Below, one piece after another: positions 10,403 to 21,200 of a stretch of 64,000 nucleotides of DNA. The stretch lies in NCBI GenBank assembly GCA_026709935.1, contig JAPOSC010000004.1, positions 124,789-188,788 of the forward strand, given 5' to 3'. The notes beneath the pieces are model-generated. The model searched no databases. It was not told the origin of the DNA and saw nothing but the letters and a program-made list of their open reading frames with translations. The position numbers were made by a program, and so were the translations under genes. Position 1 is the stretch's first letter; every line of letters begins with the position of its first letter. The stretch comes from Thiotrichales bacterium. Lineage in GTDB: Bacteria; Pseudomonadota; Gammaproteobacteria; HK1.

Positions 10403-11434
10403 TCAGAGGCTCAGGTTCGCGAGGTTCTTCACGTCGTCGGCGAACTTCATCCGCTCGTCATCCGGCATGGGGATCATCCCCTTGTCGGCGAGGTAGCCTT
10501 CTTCACCCCACGCCTTGTCGCTGGTGAACTCGGCCAGGAACTCCTCGACGCCGGGAATCGCGCCGACATGCGCCTTCTTCACATAGAAGTAGAGGGCGCG
10601 AGAGATCGGGTAATCCTGCGCGGCGATGTTCTCGAACGTCGGCTCCATCCCGTCGACCACGGACCCCTGGATCCGGTCGGAGTTCTGGTCGAGGAAGCTG
10701 TAGCCGAACACGCCGAACGCGGCCGGGTTGGCGTCGAGCTTCTGCACGATGAGGTTGTCGTTCTCGCCCGCCTCGACGTAGCCGCCGTCCTCGCGCACGG
10801 TGTGGCAGGTCGCCCTGTACTTCCTGCGGTCCGACTTCTTCATCGCCCGGATCCAGTCGATCGCCTTGCAGCCGCCCTCAAGGCCGAGCTCGGCGAAGGC
10901 GTCGCGGGTACCGGAGGTCGGCGGAGGACCGAGCACCTCGATCTTCGTGTCGGGCAGGGAGGGGTCGATCTCGCTCCACTTCATGTACGGGTTGGGGACC
11001 AGGGTCTCGCCGCCGTTCGGGTCCGGCACATCCTTGGCGAGCGCGAGGAAGATCTGCTCGCGGGTAATCCGTACCGGATCGGATTTCCGGGAGTTCGCGA
11101 ACACGATACCGTCGTAGCCGATCTTGACCTCGATGACTTCGTTCACCCCGTTGCTGGCACACTTCTCGACCTCGCTCGCCTTGATGCGCCGCGAGGCGTT
11201 GGCGACGTCGGGGTGCTCCACCCCCACCCCGGCGCAGAACAGCTTGAGGCCGCCGCCGGAGCCGGTGGATTCGATCTTCGGGGTCTTGAAGTCGGTGGTC
11301 TTGCCGAACTGTTCCGCGACCACGGTGACGAAGGGGTAGACGGTCGAGGAGCCGACGATGCTGATGTAGTCGCGGGCCTGGACCGGGGCCGCGAAGGCGG
11401 TCGCCACCGCCGCCAGGATGATCGTACGCTTCAT
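10403..11434 (-). CDS. pstS: Periplasmic phosphate-binding protein PstS
   Basis: The 343-residue protein begins with a cleavable signal peptide (MKRTIILAAVATAFAAPVQA, likely cut after QA). The mature start DYISIVGSSTVYPF and the TSGTRDAF loop are phosphate-contacting motifs of the PstS family. It captures phosphate in the periplasm and hands it to PstCA. The ATG at 11434 has GGAGA just upstream. A much longer frame running upstream to 14575 is only antisense to hrpA. It is first in the operon and lies downstream of the Pho boxes. Confidence 0.95.
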   Translation of the reverse strand: MKRTIILAAVATAFAAPVQARDYISIVGSSTVYPFVTVVAEQFGKTTDFKTPKIESTGSGGGLKLFCAGVGVEHPDVANASRRIKASEVEKCASNGVNEVIEVKIGYDGIVFANSRKSDPVRITREQIFLALAKDVPDPNGGETLVPNPYMKWSEIDPSLPDTKIEVLGPPPTSGTRDAFAELGLEGGCKAIDWIRAMKKSDRRKYRATCHTVREDGGYVEAGENDNLIVQKLDANPAAFGVFGYSFLDQNSDRIQGSVVDGMEPTFENIAAQDYPISRALYFYVKKAHVGAIPGVEEFLAEFTSDKAWGEEGYLADKGMIPMPDDERMKFADDVKNLANLSL

Positions 11435-11560
11435 GGATGGTTCTCCAGGGGCTGAAGGGGTCGGGAAGAAAAGTCTTGCGACTCGGAAGGCTGAAGCGCC
11501 CGGGCGGCCACTGCCGCCGCGCCGCTTCAGCCCTCTCGCGAAGCCTTGTACCCACCCCTC

Positions 11561-11600
11561 GTGACAACCATCGGTCATGAATTTGACATGAATGTGACAG
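11561..11600 (-). promoter_or_regulatory. Pho boxes (four direct-repeat half sites) for the pst operon
   Basis: Read on the minus strand there are four 7-base units, CTGTCAC, ATGTCAA, ATGACCG and TTGTCAC, at exact 11-base spacing (11594, 11583, 11572 and 11561 on the plus strand). This matches two adjacent PhoB-binding Pho boxes. A TACAAG element at 11545-11550 could serve as the -10, putting the start of transcription roughly 100 bases before pstS. The array overlaps the likely ATG of hrpA (11588). Confidence 0.85.
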
Positions 11601-14600
11601 CGATTCCGGCCGACCTTCCGATCGCCGCGCACGCGCCGCGCATCGCCCGCGCGGTCGCCGAGCATCCGGTCACGCTGGTGGTCGGGGCGACCGGCTCGGG
11701 CAAGAGCACCCAGCTCGCGAAGATCTGCCTCGCGGCGGGGCGCGGCGCGGGCGCGATGATCGGTCACACGCAGCCCCGGAGGATTGCCGCGCGCAGCGTG
11801 GCGGCCCGCATCGCGGCGGAGCTTGGTACGGACCTCGGCCGACTCGTCGGCTGGCAGGTGCGGTTTCGCCGGCACACCGCACCGGAGACCCGCATCAAGC
11901 TGATGACCGACGGCATCCTGCTCGCCGAGATCCAGGGCGACCGCAACCTGCGCGCCTACGACACCCTCATCATCGACGAAGCGCACGAGCGGACGCTCAA
12001 CGTCGACTTCGTCCTCGGCTACCTGAGCGGGCTCGTGCGCCGGCGTTCGGACCTGCGGGTCGTGGTGGCCTCGGCCACCCTGGAGGTGGAGAAGCTGCGC
12101 GCGTTCTTCGACCAGGCACCGGTCATCGAGGTGGAGGGCCGCACTCATCCGATCGAGATCCGCTATCGGCCCGGCGCGGAGGACGACGATGTCCCCGGGA
12201 AGGTCGCGGGGGCGCTCCAGGAGATCGGCGACGCGCCGGGCGACGTGCTCGTATTCCTGTCCGGCGAGCGCGAGATCCGGGAGACCGAGGCCCGGTTGCG
12301 AGGCCTCGCGTGGCCGGATACGGAGCTCTTTCCCCTCCACGCCCGGATGTCGGCGGCACGCCAGCAGACGCTGTTCGCGCCCGCGGCCGGTCGCCGGGTG
12401 GTGCTCGCGACGAACATCGCCGAGACCTCGCTGACCGTCCCCGGCATCCGCTTCGTCGTCGATGCGGGCACCGCCCGGGTGAGCCGGTACGCGCACCGCA
12501 CCGGCGTGCAGCGGCTGCCGGTGGAGCCGATTTCGCAGGCATCGGCCGACCAGCGGGCCGGACGGTGCGGGCGGATCGGCCCCGGAACGTGCATCCGACT
12601 GTACGAAGAGGCGGACTTCGAGACCCGGCCCGCGCATCCCGAGCCCGAGATCCGGCGCTCCGACCTCGCGGCGGTGCTGCTGCGCATGCTCTCGCTCGGC
12701 CTGCGCGACGTGGAGCGGTTCCCGTTCATCGACTCTCCCGACCGGCGCCACGTCAACGACGGCCTGCGGCTGCTGCGCGAGCTGGGGGCGCTCGACGCCG
12801 ACGGCCGGCTGACGAAGATCGGCCGGCGGCTGGCGCGACTGCCGCTCGACCCGAGAATCGGGCGGATGCTGCTCGAAGCGGATGCGCTCGGTTGCGTGGC
12901 CGACGTGCTGGTCATCGCGAGCTTCCTGAGCGTGCCCGATCCCCGCGAATGGACCCCCGGGCGCAAGTCGGCGGCGCAGGCGGCCCAAAGCCGATTCGCC
13001 GATCCGCGGTCCGACTTTCTCGGAATCGTCAATCTCTGGCGCCGCTTCCGCTCGGTCGCGAAAGATCCGGGCGAGTCGATGCGCCGATTCTGCCGGCGGC
13101 ATGCCCTCGCGCCGGCCCGGATGCGGGACTGGCTGGACGTGCACGGCCAGATCCTCGACCTCTGCCGCGAGCTCGGAATCCGGCCCCGCGCGTTCGGAGC
13201 GCCCCCGGGGCGGATCCATCGGGCGCTCCTTGCGGGACTGCTGCGCTGCGTCGGCGCCCGCACCCCGGAAGGCGGGTACTCCGGGCTGCGGGGGACCGCG
13301 TTCCGACTGGCCTCGGGCTCGGTGCTCCACCCGGCCGTCGCGCCGTGGATCGTCGCGGCCGAGATCGTGGAGACGGAACGCGCGTACGCATTCACGGCCG
13401 GCCGGATCCGGGCGGAGTGGGTGGAGAGGGCGGCCGGCGATCTGGTACGTCGCACCCACTTCGACGCGCACTGGGATGCGCGGCGCGCCGAGCCCATGGT
13501 GTTCGAGCAGGTCGCGCTCTACGGTCTGACCCTCATCGCGCGCCGCCGGGTGCGGTTCGCACCGGTGAGCCGGGAGGGCGCGCGCGAGGTGTTCGTGCGT
13601 TCCGGGCTGGTGGAGGGCGGGTACGAATGCGCCCATCCCTTCCTGGAGCACAATGCCCGCGCACTCGCCCGGTTGCGCGTGGCGGAGCACAAGCTCCGCA
13701 GCCCGGGGGCGATGGTGAGCGAGGAGGCGGTGTTCGCGTTCTACGATGCCCGCATCCCGTCGCAGGTGGTGGACGGACGCACCTTCGAGGAGTGGTTCGC
13801 GGGACTCGGCGAGGCGGGACTCGGCAAGAATGGAGCCGGCGTCCTGGAGCTTGGCCGCGAGGACCTCGCGTCCGGCGTGCGTTCTCTCCGCGAGGCGGAT
13901 TTTCCCGACGGGCTCGGGGTCGGGGACCAGGGGTTGCCACTCTCCTACCGGTTCGCGCCCGGCGAGGACGACGACGGACTGACGGTGACCATCCCGCACA
14001 ATCTGCTGATACACCTCGATCCCGGTCGGTTCGAGTGGCTCGTACCCGGAATGCTGGAGGAGAAGGTACTCGCGCTCCTGCGCGCCCTGCCGAAGAGCGT
14101 GCGACGCACGGTGATGCCGCTGGCCGATCTGGGGAGGGAATTCGTCGCCGGGGCGCAATTCGGGGACGGCTCGCTCAACGAGTCGCTGGCCCGCTTTCTC
14201 GATCGCACACGCGGGGTCACCGTGCCGCGCGACGCCTGGTCGCCGGCGCGGCTGCGGCGGGTGCTGCCGGCCCATCTGCTCATGCGCTTCGAAGTCACGG
14301 ACGGAGAAGGCGCGGTGCTGAGCCGGGGCCGTCAGCTCGACGTGATGGAGAGGCGGCTGGTCGGACGCTCCGAGTCGGCCGAACCGCGCCCGGGCCCGAG
14401 GTCCGGACCGAACGAGCGCGGGCATGCGTCGTGGACGTTCGGGGCGGTGCCGGTCGAGGCCGAGGATCGGTCCGGAGACCATCACGGCGTCGTCTATCCG
14501 GCCCTGTACGACATCGGTCCGGGGGTGATTGTCGAGCACTTCCAGGCGCGCGGCGCGGCCGAGCGCAGCCACCACCGCGGGCTCGTGCGGCTGTTCTCGC

Positions 14601-15352
14601 TCGCGGTGCGGCGCGAAGCCCGGGAGTGCCTGCGGGCGCTTCCCGGCATCGACGAGCTGAGTCTGCTCTACGCGATGATCGCACCTCCCCCGGACTGGGT
14701 GGACCCGCCCTCACGGGGGGCGGGGCAGCCCGAACCCGGCACCGGCGCCGAAGCTCGCCGCGACCTCGTCGACCGCACCGTCGCTCGCGTCTTCGTCGCC
14801 CCCGCCTTCTTCGCCCCCGCCGGCCCGATTCGCGAGCGCCACCGGTTCGAGGAGGTGCTGGCCTCGGGGCGGAGCGAGTTTGCCGACGAGCTTGCAAGGG
14901 CGCTTCAGGACGGGCTCGTGGCTCTGCGGGCCGCGCGGAAGGTACGGGGGCTCATGGACAGTCCAGACCTGCACGCACCGCCGGAATCGCTGGCCGACGC
15001 CCGGCGCCAGCTCGACGGACTCGTGCACCACGGCTTCCTCGCCGCCACCCCGGACGACGCGTTCACGTCTCTGCCGCGGTATCTTGAGGCATTGCGGGTG
15101 CGCCTGGACAAGCTCCGCCGCGGCGGGGCGAACGATGCCCGCCGGCTCACGGAGATCCTCCCGCTGCAGCACCGTCTCGAATCGAAGGCGCGCGCCGCCC
15201 GCGCGCGAGGGCGCAGCGACGCGGAGCTTGCCCGCCACCGCTGGATGCTGGAGGAGTACCGAGTGTCGGTCTTCGCCCAGGAGCTCGGCACCGCATTCAG
15301 CGTGTCGCGAAAGAAGCTGGACCAGCAGTGGTCACGGGTCGCGGCGTTCTGA
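11588..15352 (+). CDS. hrpA: ATP-dependent RNA helicase HrpA (DEAH-box)
   Basis: The roughly 1,254-residue protein is about the usual HrpA length. Walker A GATGSGKST is near residue 33, motif II DEAH near 130, motif III SATL, and motif VI QRAGRCGR follows. The long C-terminal region with the DUF3418-type segment is present, ending SRKKLDQQWSRVAAF. HrpA in Escherichia coli resolves stalled ribosomes and processes mRNA. I prefer the ATG at 11588; a TTG at 11546 is in frame, but neither has a clear ribosome-binding site. The start lies inside the Pho boxes of the divergent pst operon. Confidence 0.92.
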   Translation: MNVTAIPADLPIAAHAPRIARAVAEHPVTLVVGATGSGKSTQLAKICLAAGRGAGAMIGHTQPRRIAARSVAARIAAELGTDLGRLVGWQVRFRRHTAPETRIKLMTDGILLAEIQGDRNLRAYDTLIIDEAHERTLNVDFVLGYLSGLVRRRSDLRVVVASATLEVEKLRAFFDQAPVIEVEGRTHPIEIRYRPGAEDDDVPGKVAGALQEIGDAPGDVLVFLSGEREIRETEARLRGLAWPDTELFPLHARMSAARQQTLFAPAAGRRVVLATNIAETSLTVPGIRFVVDAGTARVSRYAHRTGVQRLPVEPISQASADQRAGRCGRIGPGTCIRLYEEADFETRPAHPEPEIRRSDLAAVLLRMLSLGLRDVERFPFIDSPDRRHVNDGLRLLRELGALDADGRLTKIGRRLARLPLDPRIGRMLLEADALGCVADVLVIASFLSVPDPREWTPGRKSAAQAAQSRFADPRSDFLGIVNLWRRFRSVAKDPGESMRRFCRRHALAPARMRDWLDVHGQILDLCRELGIRPRAFGAPPGRIHRALLAGLLRCVGARTPEGGYSGLRGTAFRLASGSVLHPAVAPWIVAAEIVETERAYAFTAGRIRAEWVERAAGDLVRRTHFDAHWDARRAEPMVFEQVALYGLTLIARRRVRFAPVSREGAREVFVRSGLVEGGYECAHPFLEHNARALARLRVAEHKLRSPGAMVSEEAVFAFYDARIPSQVVDGRTFEEWFAGLGEAGLGKNGAGVLELGREDLASGVRSLREADFPDGLGVGDQGLPLSYRFAPGEDDDGLTVTIPHNLLIHLDPGRFEWLVPGMLEEKVLALLRALPKSVRRTVMPLADLGREFVAGAQFGDGSLNESLARFLDRTRGVTVPRDAWSPARLRRVLPAHLLMRFEVTDGEGAVLSRGRQLDVMERRLVGRSESAEPRPGPRSGPNERGHASWTFGAVPVEAEDRSGDHHGVVYPALYDIGPGVIVEHFQARGAAERSHHRGLVRLFSLAVRREARECLRALPGIDELSLLYAMIAPPPDWVDPPSRGAGQPEPGTGAEARRDLVDRTVARVFVAPAFFAPAGPIRERHRFEEVLASGRSEFADELARALQDGLVALRAARKVRGLMDSPDLHAPPESLADARRQLDGLVHHGFLAATPDDAFTSLPRYLEALRVRLDKLRRGGANDARRLTEILPLQHRLESKARAARARGRSDAELARHRWMLEEYRVSVFAQELGTAFSVSRKKLDQQWSRVAAF

Positions 15353-15575
15353 ACCGCTCGTCGACTCGGCGCCGATCGGCCGCGGTCGCGCGCGGCGCCT
15401 CCGGCGCATCGCTCCGATGATGGAGCCATGCATCATGCGTGATGAAGTCATCGACCCGATCTTCGGGCCCGTAGTCGCTCACGAGTTCGAGAGCCCGCAC
15501 GAACACATCCGCCAAAACGCGCAGCCGTAGACGGCCTTGCGGCATCGGTATCGGTCGGGATGCCCTCCTCCTTCC

Positions 15576-16358
15576 TCAGTCCGTCGGCAATGGCCTCAGC
15601 ACTTTCCTGTCAATCAAACCCTGAAAGTGGCTCGTCACACTCGCGGCCAGTGCCCGATCACGGATCAGGACGCCGAGTTCGATGTTGCGGTCGAGGGCGG
15701 CGTCGGTGAGGTTCGCGGAGGTTGTGAAAACCGATTCGCCATCCGCCACGACCGCCTTGGCATGAAGCACGCCAGCGGGACCGTCGATCTCGAGCGACCG
15801 GGGGTCGTAGAAGACGCGAGGCCGCGTCTCGCCGGGCCAGTCCGCGGTCCAGAGCCGATCGGCGAACCGGCGCACGAGCTGATCGGCAGCGGTGGTGTCG
15901 CCTCGTCCTCGCTGGATGTTCAGCAGCATCGTGACCCGGAGTTCGGGTATTGCATCCATCCGACGCGCCAGAGTGGCGAATGCCCGTGGGCCGTCGAAGT
16001 AGACGTAAGTGCTTACCCACACAGACCGCCTGGCGTTCCCCAGAAGCTCTTCGTATACCCGCCGGGTGTCGCGGGCGTGGAGGCCCGGCACCTCGGGACC
16101 GGACCACACGAGGTCCGGACTCGACGAGCGAGCGCGGGCCTGCTCGACGGCGCGAAGCCATGCGGCTGCCGCCCTCCCGGAGACTTCCATGCGCTCCAGC
16201 GCGTTCAGCTCCGCGAGCAACGCATCGGCGCCGTCGTGCAATCCCAGGACGGAGCCGACCGTCGCCGCAGACGAAGAAGCCGAAATGAGTCCCGTATCAA
16301 GCGCACCCTCCAACCGTCGGCGCAGGTGCGGCGGGAGGTTCACCAGAGCGTCGGTCAT
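15576..16358 (-). CDS. drmC: DISARM component DrmC (phospholipase D-like)
   Basis: The 260-residue protein has a C-terminal PLD-type HxK motif, LHAKAVVADGESVF, followed by the SANLTDAAL..N.E.G segment of one HKD half site. DrmC is the PLD-family member of DISARM and in studied systems is often dispensable for defence. The ATG at 16358 overlaps the drmB stop (ATGA), showing tight translational coupling. The 223-base gap to the converging hrpA holds only a weak possible frame (15297-15545, minus strand) that I do not call. Confidence 0.88.
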   Translation of the reverse strand: MTDALVNLPPHLRRRLEGALDTGLISASSSAATVGSVLGLHDGADALLAELNALERMEVSGRAAAAWLRAVEQARARSSSPDLVWSGPEVPGLHARDTRRVYEELLGNARRSVWVSTYVYFDGPRAFATLARRMDAIPELRVTMLLNIQRGRGDTTAADQLVRRFADRLWTADWPGETRPRVFYDPRSLEIDGPAGVLHAKAVVADGESVFTTSANLTDAALDRNIELGVLIRDRALAASVTSHFQGLIDRKVLRPLPTD

Positions 16359-18157
16359 TGGGACGCGGGGAAGAACGCAGCACCGTCGAGCCCGAGCACC
16401 GGTACGACCAGAGCGCGATCGAGATAGTCGTTGCGCATCTCGCACGAGGTCTCGGCGATAAGCGCGCAGCCGTGGCAGGCGGACCCGTGCAGCCACCGCC
16501 CTTCCATGCTGGTGCCCGGTGCATGCTGCGCACAGATCGGGTCGTTCGAGCACAGCGCCCCCATCCGCAGCGCATCTGCGAGATGGTCTTCGAAGTGCCG
16601 GGCCTGCTGCACCAAGCCCCCGAGCGTGCCTTCGGCATCGGGCGTGCCGGTATAGAGGAGGATTCCGTAACGCGTCCCTTCCGCCCCTTCTTCCACGTAG
16701 ATCCGCTCCCGAATCGAACTCGCGGGGTAGCCGCAACGCATGGAGAGCGACCGAATCAGCAGGTGCGAGAGGGTATGCAGCAGCACGTAGGGGCCACCCG
16801 GAAATGGGCGTTGGACCTTGCGACTCTCCCCCCAGGCCTGATGGCCTTGCCGCAGATCATCAAGGCGTTGCTGCACCGCGGGGCGTTGCAGCCAGTCCGC
16901 AACCGCATCCGCTCCGATCTGGACGAACACGCCTTCGCCGCGGTTCTCGACGGCGGGGAACCACTGCGGCTCCAGGGCGATGTCCGCGCGTTCGACATCG
17001 GTCTCGTACTCACCGTGGATGTCCGGTACCACCGCTTCGAAGCGAGTGAATCCGACCAGGGCAAGGACTTCGCGCAGACGATGGAGCTGAACCACCGATG
17101 CGATACCGGCGCTGATGGGGCCGGGCCGGCGCCACGCGGCATCGGGCAGGCGCCGGGCGTGGAAGTCCGGGTCGATGGGTACGTCATCCCCGAACCCCTC
17201 CTTCGCCCCGAGCAACGCCTCCAGCTCGACCTGCTTGACCGGCCGCTCCCCGCCCTGACCAAGCCTGATCGCGCCGATGGCTTCAAGTACCTCGCCGTCC
17301 TCGAATGTCGCGAGCACCTCTGCGATCTTCGGTTTCTTCTTGATGAATGCGAGCCCAGCCGGGTCATCCACGATCTGGAGGTCATCCCAGATCTCGCGGA
17401 CGGCGCCCTCGACCGCCGAGCCGCGATCGGGCAGCGAGAGCGCGCTCACGATCTGCGGAAAGTACGCGTTGGAGGCGGTGCGGATGAGCAGCCGACTGCG
17501 ATGGTTGCAGTCTTCGTTGGTGTTGATTCCGAGCCAGGGTCGGGCGCCGCGACAGATGCCGAGCGGATTCTGGTCAAGTTCCGCCGCTTCGTAGAGACGC
17601 CGAGATCGACCGCACTCGCAGCGCACCACCAGGTCGGCCAGATCTCCGGTGATTCCAGTCTCGTCGAGCCAGAGCTGACGCCGGCATCGATTTTCAGGAC
17701 CGTGGACGAACCCGACCCAGTCGAGGTCATCCACGTGTCCCCGCGGACAGGCACGGACGAAGCGGGTGGGCACCACGGGGAGGCGGTCGAATCGTCCCCT
17801 CTCATCGAGCGCCTTGCGGTGCACGAGACGTCGCGAGCGATCGGAACGGCCGCCACCACCTGTTTCCTGCACCACGAACCACTCCGGGAATCGCCACGCC
17901 CCGATGCCCTTCGCCCTGGCCCAGGGCTCGCCGGGTTCCGGCGGCGGCGCGTAGAGTCGCGGGGCGGGGACGCCGGTCATAGCCCCGAGCTTGCGGGTCA
18001 GTCGCGGCTCGATGATCTCGTCGAGGTGGCCCGGGTTCGGCCAGGTATCGAGCCCGCCGACAATCGCCGAGTGCCGGGGGAGATCGATCAGGGCCCCCGG
18101 TCCGTAGGTGGTGATCACCTGGCTCTGGCGGATCTGACCATGGCCCTTGCGTGTCAT
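16355..18157 (-). CDS. drmB: DISARM component DrmB (DUF1998 protein)
   Basis: The 600-residue protein starts RQSQVITTYGPGALIDLP, the typical DrmB opening. A Cys cluster (VVRCECGRS) lies in the middle. A second Cys-rich segment near the C-terminus (CSNDPICAQH, ACHGCALIAETSCE) suits the zinc-binding DUF1998 region. DrmB forms a complex with the helicase DrmA that engages incoming DNA. It overlaps drmC by four bases (ATGA) and follows a 24-codon mini frame after drmA. Many Cys residues and the operon position make the call firm. Confidence 0.92.
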   Translation of the reverse strand: MTRKGHGQIRQSQVITTYGPGALIDLPRHSAIVGGLDTWPNPGHLDEIIEPRLTRKLGAMTGVPAPRLYAPPPEPGEPWARAKGIGAWRFPEWFVVQETGGGGRSDRSRRLVHRKALDERGRFDRLPVVPTRFVRACPRGHVDDLDWVGFVHGPENRCRRQLWLDETGITGDLADLVVRCECGRSRRLYEAAELDQNPLGICRGARPWLGINTNEDCNHRSRLLIRTASNAYFPQIVSALSLPDRGSAVEGAVREIWDDLQIVDDPAGLAFIKKKPKIAEVLATFEDGEVLEAIGAIRLGQGGERPVKQVELEALLGAKEGFGDDVPIDPDFHARRLPDAAWRRPGPISAGIASVVQLHRLREVLALVGFTRFEAVVPDIHGEYETDVERADIALEPQWFPAVENRGEGVFVQIGADAVADWLQRPAVQQRLDDLRQGHQAWGESRKVQRPFPGGPYVLLHTLSHLLIRSLSMRCGYPASSIRERIYVEEGAEGTRYGILLYTGTPDAEGTLGGLVQQARHFEDHLADALRMGALCSNDPICAQHAPGTSMEGRWLHGSACHGCALIAETSCEMRNDYLDRALVVPVLGLDGAAFFPASQ

Positions 18158-18228
18158 GCCTCGTCCTCCACCTGCTGCTCGGCCTGCTCACCGGACGGGT
18201 CGCGGGAACCGTGCGCCTTGCGGTTCAT
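18154..18228 (-). other. 24-codon mini frame made by a junction duplication between drmA and drmB
   Basis: Between drmA and drmB there is an ATG-to-TGA frame of 24 codons (start MNRKAHG, end QQVEDEA). Its start overlaps the drmA stop (ATGA) and its stop overlaps the drmB start (ATGA). Its first codons resemble the DrmB start (MTRKGHG) and its last resemble the DrmA end (RQVEDGA). The simplest reading is a 71-bp tandem duplication of the drmA/drmB junction. It probably relays ribosomes rather than making a functional peptide. Confidence 0.7.
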
Positions 18229-21200
18229 GCCCCATCCTCCACCTGCCGCCCGGTGAGATCCCGGAGAAAGAGATCAACCACCGGCTCGACATCGCGCAGG
18301 GACCGGTTGACGCGAAATTTCCGGTGGTGCGGGGATTCGAAGTCCTTGTCGAGCATCTCGCGGAGCAGCGGCGCGGGAGACCCGAGCTCGTAGCGCTGGT
18401 ACTGCACCGCGACCCCGGTCTGGCGGTAGTCGTCCACCACCTTGTGCCACGCATCGAGCAGGTCCACGACCCGGTTCTGCACACTGCGCAGGCGCTCTTC
18501 CCGTTCGGCCTCGTCGGTGAACGACTGCTGGTTGATCCGTTCGCGGAACGTATCGAGAAGCCGGTGCTCCATGGTGGCGCGCACCACTTCGATCTGCTCC
18601 ACGCCCCGCGGCGGTGTCAGCGCGGGATCCGCGTGGCGGGCCAGCCCCACGAGGGCGCCGGAGAATCCGCGATCGAGGGCGCGGGCGGAGAACGGGGTCA
18701 CGCTCGCCACCTCCACCGAGCGGTAGAAGGTCTCGTGATAGTGACGGAAACGCTCGTAGTGCGAACGATCCCGCGGCTTGTGCGCGTTCAGCAAGGTGAC
18801 GACGAGCCCGGGTCGCCGGTCGTCGCGCCCCACCCGGCTCGTCGCCTGGATGTACTCGGCGTGAGTTTTCGGTTGGCTCAGCACCACCATGAGCCCGAGC
18901 CGGGGGATGTCGAGACCCACCGAGATCATGTTGGTGGCGATCGCGCAGTCCACGCGCTGCGCCTCATGGAACGGACGCTCCAGGCGCCGGCGGGCGTCGG
19001 CGACCTGACTGGTCGAGACGCGCGAGGTCAGCTCCACCACCTCCGAGAACGTCCGGCGGTCCTGGAAGAGTCCGCGTGGCTCATTCGTCCGCTTCCGGGT
19101 GCCGTACTGCTTGATGGTGTTCCGCACCTCCTCTTCGAGGATGCGGCGCGCGCCGCCCAGTTCGCGCAGGCTGTTGAAGTAGCCGAGTACGGTCATGTAC
19201 GGGTCCGCGGGATTCGACGCGTTGCGGTGCCCTCCGGCATCGCGGTAGGCCCGCTCGGCCGCGCCCATGAGCGCGAGCCACACCTTGCGCATGAGCACCT
19301 TGGGGTTCCGGCCCGGGGAGGTGATGCCGAGGTAGAGTCGTCCCGCCGTCCTCTCGACTGGCACCGAGCGTGCGAAGAAGGAGTTATGCCGGTTCGGCCC
19401 CGGTGGGGGAAAGACCTCCGTCAGCGGTCGCGCGAACAGAGCCTGAACCTGATTCTGCGCGAGGCGAACGGTCGCGGTGGAGGCGACGATTTTGGGCCGT
19501 ATCTCGCGTCCGTCGGTCTCCCGCAGGCACAAGGCTTCGATTGCGGCTTCGTACAGGCCGACCATGGTGCCGAGTGGCCCGGAAATGAGATGCAGCTCGT
19601 CCTGGATGATGAGGTCGGGCGGAAGTAGCGGCCGGCCGAGCCGTTGTCCTCCGGAGGGCTCCGATGCACCCAGGAATCCGGTTTCGTCGAAACGTCGGGC
19701 GCCTCCAAGGAGCTTGCCGGTCTCGGCCACCCAGGGGAGCGAGGCGAACTTGTCCGCGGTCGCGATGAGGAAGGCCGGCAGGCGGCGGTAGATGGGCTCG
19801 TCCACGGCCAGGATGGGTAGGGGCCGGTCGCCGCTGAAGTCGCACTCGAAGTTGGCGCAGACGATACGGAGCTCCCGGGGGCGATCGTCGTCCGGCAGCA
19901 GGGTGAAAGACTCGGGTTCGAATCGGGTCCCGCACCACGGACAGCTCTCGAGCGGGATCGGAGAGGGGTTGCCCTTGGGATTCGCCTTGAACTGACGGGT
20001 CTTCGCCCGAGCGGAGTCGCTGCGTTTCTCGCCCTTGTGTCCCATGAGGTTGGGCGTCGCCGCCTTGCCGACCCACAACCCGATCTCGAACGGCCACGCA
20101 CCGTACCGCGCGGCGTCCGCTTCGCGTTCGAGCTCCAGTGCGCAGACCAGCCCGGAGGCGCGGGCAAGCTGGTCCAGGGTGAGCAGGCGCAGGGTGTAGC
20201 GCATGATGATGCTCACCCCGGCGCCCTGCACTCCGTGCTGCCCGGGATTGTGCAGGCGCCGGAGCACCATCGTGAAGGCCGCAAGGCCCAGGTAGGCTTC
20301 CGTCTTGCCGCCTCCGGTCGGGAAGAAGAGGAGATCGACGATCTCGCGGTTCGGATCGAGCGGATCGGCAAGGCCCGGGAGGTTCAGCAGGATGAACGCG
20401 AGCTGGAAGGCGCGCCATTGCGGCGACTCCCCGTCGCCGAACTGCGCGCCGAGCCGCTGGCGGAGCGCGCGCGAGACCGCCCGGTTCGCCACCCGGAATG
20501 CGTCGAGCGCGTCCTCGTCCGACCCGAGAAGCGTGATGCCCTGTTCGATGCGGTCCGCCGCGTGTCCGGCACGGAGCAGCAATCCTTCCGCCGTGTCACG
20601 TCGGGCGCCCTGAAGGGGTTTCGTGGTTTCGCGCTGATCTGCGATCCACTCGCGGTACTCGCCGACCAGAGGGCGGAGTGCAGCGGTGGCCGCCACACCA
20701 TCATTCAGGGCGCCGAGGGCATCCATCGAGAGCTCGACGGCGGGGACGGCCCGCGTCTCGGTCTTCTCGACCGAGGCGCGTGGAATCCAGGCCGTGCGCA
20801 GGCACCGGCAGGCGTCGTCGACGATCTCCCAGTCCGCCGACACCCCGTGACCGGTCGCGTACTCGGGAGTGTCCGCATAATGAAGGTCGGCCACCCGATC
20901 GTCCCAGGTTTCGGCCTGTGCGCCGCGGGGGTCCGGTCGGGCGACGAAGGCACGACCGCTCCGCACTTCAATCCCGGCCTGGAAGGCGTAGGCGAGGTCG
21001 GGGTTGTCTCCGTCCGTCCGGCGCCGGTTCACGAGGAAGACCGAGACCGAGCGGGTCCCTGTCGGGATGCCCGCGATCCCGGCGGCTTCGATGGGCCGTA
21101 CCTCCGCATGGAGCGAGAGGCCGTCGCTGTCTGCGATGGAGTAGTGATCCGCGTGCGCCGTCGAGACCGGGACCGTGCGCTCGTGCTGTTCCCGTTGCCA

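Noticed and set aside
11435-14575. N-terminal 1,000-plus residues of the long minus-strand frame that ends in pstS
   Set aside because: It is antisense to hrpA. PstS has its own signal peptide and ribosome-binding site at 11434.
12310-15087. 925-residue plus-strand frame
   Set aside because: An out-of-frame shadow of hrpA, Arg/Pro/Gly-rich and without motifs.
15297-15545. 82-residue minus-strand frame after drmC
   Set aside because: The first half looks somewhat protein-like, but there is no known family, and it overlaps the hrpA 3' end.
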